DNA of 9,576 bases from Gammaproteobacteria bacterium (GTDB lineage Bacteria > Pseudomonadota > Gammaproteobacteria > Pseudomonadales > UBA3067), in NCBI GenBank assembly GCA_019090565.1, contig JAHRVS010000310.1, positions 1-9,576 of the forward strand, written 5' to 3'. Below, one piece after another: positions 6,276-9,576 of the stretch (its first letter is position 1; the number at the start of each line of letters is the position of its first letter). A program made the translations under genes and the position numbers. The notes beneath the pieces were generated by a model. The model was given only the letters and a program-made list of their open reading frames with translations, searched no databases and was not told the origin of the DNA.

Positions 6276-6860
6276 CAAAAAACGCCAAGAAAAAACAAAC
6301 GCGCTTTACATTTATTTGGCGCCAATGGATGACAGAACCAGCTTCTTGTACGTTAAAGGTATACACCCACGAGAAACCACTGAAATCCCGTTGAAACTGC
6401 TTGTTTACAAGTGCCTTATATGCCAGATCGGCAATCCAATGTGTTTTGGATCAAAATTTTCTCCAGGCAAAATCAACTGTTTACAAGAGGTTGGTGTTCG
6501 GCGTTCTTTTGGGGAACTAATCTTTAGCTCGATTGCACGAGTTCCCACGGCCTGCTACGGGCTAGCCCTGAACAATCTTCTTTATTCCTCTAAAAGCCAT
6601 TGTGTTTTCAAGTCCGATATAACGCGGGCTTGTCAGACAGAGTCAAATTGGCTGATTTTGATGCTGATCAATATCTGAACTGCCTCACGATTTTAAAAAC
6701 CGCTGCTTGTGTTTAGTGCGGCAAGTCTCAAAGCAAGTGCTGCCTTTCCCCTATTGGCCACCGTGTCCATATAATAATTCTTAACTTGAAACTGGACGTT
6801 CCCCCAGTTCGGTTGTTTCGATGACTAATTGAGGCGGAGCTTTTAAAAAAGAGGCTAATC

Positions 6861-9167
6861 ATGCTTTATGACCAAGTAGCGTTATTTCAGATTCGCAAAG
6901 CGGCCACTACACTTTTGGGCGCTTCCATTATCGTTCTGCTTACTGCCTGTGGAGGGGGAGACTATGATGGGTATGGGCAAATGGGGGCAGAGCGATTTGA
7001 AGGTTCACAAGGTGATTTCCTCTACGTAAATGAAGAGGGGCGGGCTATTTATAGCGCTGATTGTGCAGGTTGCCATGGCAGCTCCGGAGAGGGGAGCCCC
7101 TCTGGACCAAGCCTTATTGCCTGTCCTAGTTGCAGTAGTCAAAGTGCGCTCGAGCTGAAGATTTCACAAACGATGCCAACAGAAAAGCCCGGGGAATGTG
7201 TTGGCGAGTGTGCGACCAATACGGCCGAATATATACTGGGTGTGTTCAATGGCATCGCATTACTAACCAGTCAGCAAGCGCTGACAGGGGTTGATCTGCT
7301 CACTCCTGAACAAACACTCAGAAAGGCAACGCTTAACCTCGCTGGCCGACTTCCAAGCCCTGCGGAAGTGAGTACCATTACTGCCGGTGGGGAAGATGCA
7401 CTAGACGGTGTTCTTATGGCAGTGATGAGCGAAGATGTGTTTTACGAGCGTTTAAAAGAAATTTATAACGACGTGCTATTGCAGGATAAATACTTGGGTA
7501 GCGAAAATGCTTTATCCTTAATTCGTGATGACGACTACCCTGAGCGGAGGTGGTACCGAAATCTTGGTTTGTTAGAAAAAATTGATCAGGGCGATGGGAC
7601 AGAAATCAATGGGCCGAATTATGATAGCGATTTATATTATAAGCTAAGACGTTATACGAACGATGCGGTAGGGCGAGAGGTTCTCGAGTTGATCGACTAT
7701 GTGGCAAGATCCGGCCGGCCGTTTAGTGAGATTCTGACCGCCGATTACACGATGGTCAATGCCTATTCAGCAAGAGCCTACGGCGTTGAAGGTCAGGCAA
7801 GCTTTAGGGATATGGATGAAATTGAATACCCCTTATACCCTGAAGACCCTACTGACTTTCAACCAGCACGTATTACTGATATTCCGCATGCGGGGCTATT
7901 AACATCAGTGATGTTTTTAAATCGATTTCCTACCACTAATACCAACCGCAACCGTCATCGCGCGCGAATGGTTTATGATATTTTCCTCGATGTGGATATT
8001 CTTGCGCTAGAGGGGTCTCGACCAGGAGAGTCTCTTAATGTTGTCGGAACAACCCCCACGTTAGATAACCCCCAGTGTACTGGCTGCCATGTGGTCATGG
8101 ACCCCGTTGCCTCTATATTTCAAAACTGGGATTACCTTGGGCGCTATAGGCCTAGCAGTGAAAATGACAATTGGTATACAGATATTCTCGCCCGGGGGTT
8201 TAACGGGGTCAGCATGCCTTTGTCTGGCAACACAAATAGTTCGCTTCAATGGCTAGGGCAAGAGATATCGCGAGACCCGCGTTTTGCTGTGGCGACGGTG
8301 AAAACTATTTATAAGGGGATCAGTGGGCAGGACCCCTTGATTAGACCTGTTACGACGGATACCTCCTCTGCCCAATGGCAGGCTTACCTTGCACAGCAAG
8401 TGACATTTAATCAAATTTCACATGAGTTCAGAGAGAGCAATCAAAATGTAAAAGTCGCTTTTTTGGGCGTGATTAAATCACTCTATTGGCGCGCCACGGC
8501 CTTAGCACCCGGATCCAATGCAGACATTCATAATAATATGGGCAGTGCGCGCTTGTTAACGCCTGAGATGCTTGATCGAAAAATTGGTGCGGTGCTTGGG
8601 TATGACTGGGTGTATTCGTCTGCATCGTATCATTGGCTTACTGCTGCTCGCAGTGATTCTTATCGCCAGCTTTATGGCGGCATTGATTCCAATAATGTCA
8701 TTAATCGAATTGAGGCACCGAATGGCTTGATGATTGCCGTGCAAGATCGTATGGCCGCCGAAATGGCATGCAAGGTCGTCGCTCGTGACTTTTTTAAGCC
8801 AGCATCAAATCGCCTACTATTTCCATACGTTTCAATAGATACGACCGATGAGGCTGCGGTGAGAAGCAATATACAGCACCTCTTTTGGAATTTTTATGGG
8901 GAAGATTTCGCAACGAGCGGTACGGAAATAAATGAAATATACCAGCTCTTTACCGCAGTGAGGTCAATGGGGCTTCAATCCATAGTGGTTGATGACTCTT
9001 GGGAAAACAATCGTTTGAGTTGGAACTGTCAGCTTAGGAATGACCCAGAAACGGGGGAGTCTCTTGATTCCAATGACCGTATTGAGCTTGATGAGGATTA
9101 TGTACTCCGATCTTGGCAAGCTGTTCTTAATGTGATGCTTTCAGATTATCAATTTCTTTATGAATAG
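6861..9167 (+). CDS. Haem c lipoprotein with DUF1592/DUF1588-like domains
   Basis: A 768-residue protein. The N-terminus has a hydrophobic stretch and a lipobox LLTAC (C30), so it is a lipoprotein anchored in the cell envelope. Residues about 48-135 form a class I cytochrome c domain: CAGCH at 68-72 binds haem covalently, and M105 in QTMP is the probable distal ligand. Extra cysteines C88, C91, C113 and C117 could form disulfides. LTPEQTLRKATLNLAGRLPS resembles the start of the planctomycete-type cytochrome-associated domains. GREVLELIDYVARSGRPFSE with LTADYTMVNAYSARAYG (about 272-302) fits DUF1592. HAGLLTSVMFLNR (343-355) through a second haem site CTGCHVVMDPVAS (406-418) and NWDYLGRYR fits DUF1588. 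The C-terminal half (about 430-768) is not assigned. GAGG (6851-6854) six bases before ATG supports the start. The Tat-exported DUF1501-like gene follows after 26 bases, so they form an operon. A redox role is likely; the substrate is unknown. Confidence 0.9.
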   Translation: MLYDQVALFQIRKAATTLLGASIIVLLTACGGGDYDGYGQMGAERFEGSQGDFLYVNEEGRAIYSADCAGCHGSSGEGSPSGPSLIACPSCSSQSALELKISQTMPTEKPGECVGECATNTAEYILGVFNGIALLTSQQALTGVDLLTPEQTLRKATLNLAGRLPSPAEVSTITAGGEDALDGVLMAVMSEDVFYERLKEIYNDVLLQDKYLGSENALSLIRDDDYPERRWYRNLGLLEKIDQGDGTEINGPNYDSDLYYKLRRYTNDAVGREVLELIDYVARSGRPFSEILTADYTMVNAYSARAYGVEGQASFRDMDEIEYPLYPEDPTDFQPARITDIPHAGLLTSVMFLNRFPTTNTNRNRHRARMVYDIFLDVDILALEGSRPGESLNVVGTTPTLDNPQCTGCHVVMDPVASIFQNWDYLGRYRPSSENDNWYTDILARGFNGVSMPLSGNTNSSLQWLGQEISRDPRFAVATVKTIYKGISGQDPLIRPVTTDTSSAQWQAYLAQQVTFNQISHEFRESNQNVKVAFLGVIKSLYWRATALAPGSNADIHNNMGSARLLTPEMLDRKIGAVLGYDWVYSSASYHWLTAARSDSYRQLYGGIDSNNVINRIEAPNGLMIAVQDRMAAEMACKVVARDFFKPASNRLLFPYVSIDTTDEAAVRSNIQHLFWNFYGEDFATSGTEINEIYQLFTAVRSMGLQSIVVDDSWENNRLSWNCQLRNDPETGESLDSNDRIELDEDYVLRSWQAVLNVMLSDYQFLYE

Positions 9168-9180
9168 TGCGCCCATAATT

Positions 9181-9185
9181 AGGAG
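9181..9185 (+). promoter_or_regulatory. Ribosome binding site fixing a TTG start
   Basis: AGGAG sits eight bases before TTG 9194. In the same frame a TAA at 9176-9178 leaves no ATG upstream, and the first in-frame ATG downstream falls after the Tat signal. TTG is therefore the supported start. Confidence 0.85.
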
Positions 9186-9193
9186 AATATAAC

Positions 9194-9576
9194 TTGAATA
9201 GACGTAATTTTGTAAAACTTCTTGGGGCGAGTGGCCTTGCCATCAGTGCGCCATACGGTCTCAGTTCAAAGGCATTTGCGGCTGAGGATGTCAGTCAGTT
9301 TTTTGTCATGGTGCATGCGGGTGGTGGCTGGGACCCTACAAGTCTCTGTGACCCAAAGGGAAATGCAGACCGTAGTGATGGAAGAGGCCCGGTCAATAAT
9401 TTTTTGGCAAGCCAGATTCAAACTATCGGAGGGTCGCCAATTCGTTATGCGCCATTCCCTGATCCTACTTTGGCTACGAGCACGCTAAGAGGGGATACGG
9501 CTCTTGCTAGTTTTGATAACTTCTTTACGACCTATGCCAGTGATCTGAGAGTTATCAACGGCGTGGATACCAACAC
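9194..9576 (+). CDS. Tat-exported DUF1501-like protein, 3' end outside window
   Basis: The open frame from TTG 9194 gives 127 codons and runs off the right edge. It begins with a twin-arginine signal, NRRNFVKLLGASGLAISAP (residues 2-20), with a probable cut at AFA-AED (after residue 29). The protein would thus be folded in the cytoplasm and exported by Tat. After the signal comes FFVMVHAGGGWDPTSLCDPK, followed near the edge by DLRVINGVDTNT. These match the N-terminal layout of DUF1501 proteins, which belong to the sulfatase/alkaline-phosphatase-like group and commonly carry Tat signals. Tat export fits a protein that takes up a metal or cofactor before export. It lies 26 bases after the haem lipoprotein and shares its transcript; DUF1501 proteins are often encoded beside DUF1592/DUF1588, DUF1549/DUF1553 or DUF1800 proteins. 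The substrate is unknown. Because only the first quarter or third is visible, the family call is good but not certain (DUF1552 is an alternative). Confidence 0.82.
   Translation, partial: MNRRNFVKLLGASGLAISAPYGLSSKAFAAEDVSQFFVMVHAGGGWDPTSLCDPKGNADRSDGRGPVNNFLASQIQTIGGSPIRYAPFPDPTLATSTLRGDTALASFDNFFTTYASDLRVINGVDTN

Larger units (their letters stand above)
5716..6860. other. Long region without a convincing gene
   Basis: These 1,145 bases hold the promoters for the FimV-domain gene (minus) and the haem lipoprotein operon (plus) but no gene I can support. A plus-strand open frame at 6316-6678 (120 codons, TTG start) and a minus-strand one at 5952-6143 lack ribosome sites and recognisable motifs. 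The first is unusually rich in cysteine and reads like non-coding DNA. TATAAT at 6770-6775 could be a -10 for the gene at 6861, but no good -35 accompanies it. AACTGG (6790-6795) is inverted as CCAGTT (6804-6809) in the leader. The decaminer TGTTTACAAG occurs twice (6402-6411, 6478-6487). The GGCCC-rich cluster at 6209-6275 is described separately. The size suggests decayed genes or an undetected RNA. Confidence 0.5.

Noticed and set aside
6316..6678. 120-codon plus-strand open frame
   Set aside because: It starts at TTG with no ribosome site, has a cysteine-rich and low-complexity-free but unfamiliar sequence, and shows no domain motif. It is more likely chance in non-coding DNA, although a degenerate gene is not excluded.

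Overview
The window looks like chromosomal DNA from a free-living, probably marine gammaproteobacterium. The grounds are a FimV-type domain protein, a BolA-family protein, cyclic-di-GMP signalling genes (GGDEF, HDOD) and exported c-type cytochrome genes, in DNA of roughly balanced base composition. This placement is inference from gene content; no rRNA or other taxonomic marker is present. No tRNA, rRNA, CRISPR array, transposase or phage gene was recognised.

Layout. Positions 1-2317 (minus strand) hold a compact three-gene signalling operon, read right to left. It has a small 106-residue protein, an HDOD-domain protein coupled to it by an ATGA overlap, and a sensor diguanylate cyclase that runs off the left edge. 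A divergent gene at 2655 encodes a BolA-family protein and is followed by a strong hairpin. A gene-poor stretch (2978-3599) leads to a 499-residue exported protein of unknown family (3600-5099). It converges on a minus-strand gene (5323-5715) for a stand-alone FimV N-terminal domain, and an almost perfect bidirectional terminator lies between them. About 1.1 kb without a convincing gene follows (5716-6860), including a cluster of GGCCC/GGGCC repeats that can fold. The right end is an operon for the cell envelope. It encodes a large lipoprotein with two c-type haem motifs and DUF1592/DUF1588-like sequence, then a Tat-exported DUF1501-like protein that starts at TTG and is cut off by the window end.

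How the genes work together. The left operon is a plausible intracellular signalling unit that makes cyclic-di-GMP, with HDOD as a scaffold or regulator. The right operon is a plausible periplasmic or outer-membrane redox unit: a haem lipoprotein paired with a Tat substrate of the sulfatase-like DUF1501 type. The two exported proteins in the middle (unknown 499 aa, FimV core) converge and are not an operon. The least understood parts are the 499-aa protein, the stand-alone FimV domain, the haem lipoprotein/DUF1501 pair and the 1.1 kb non-coding stretch.
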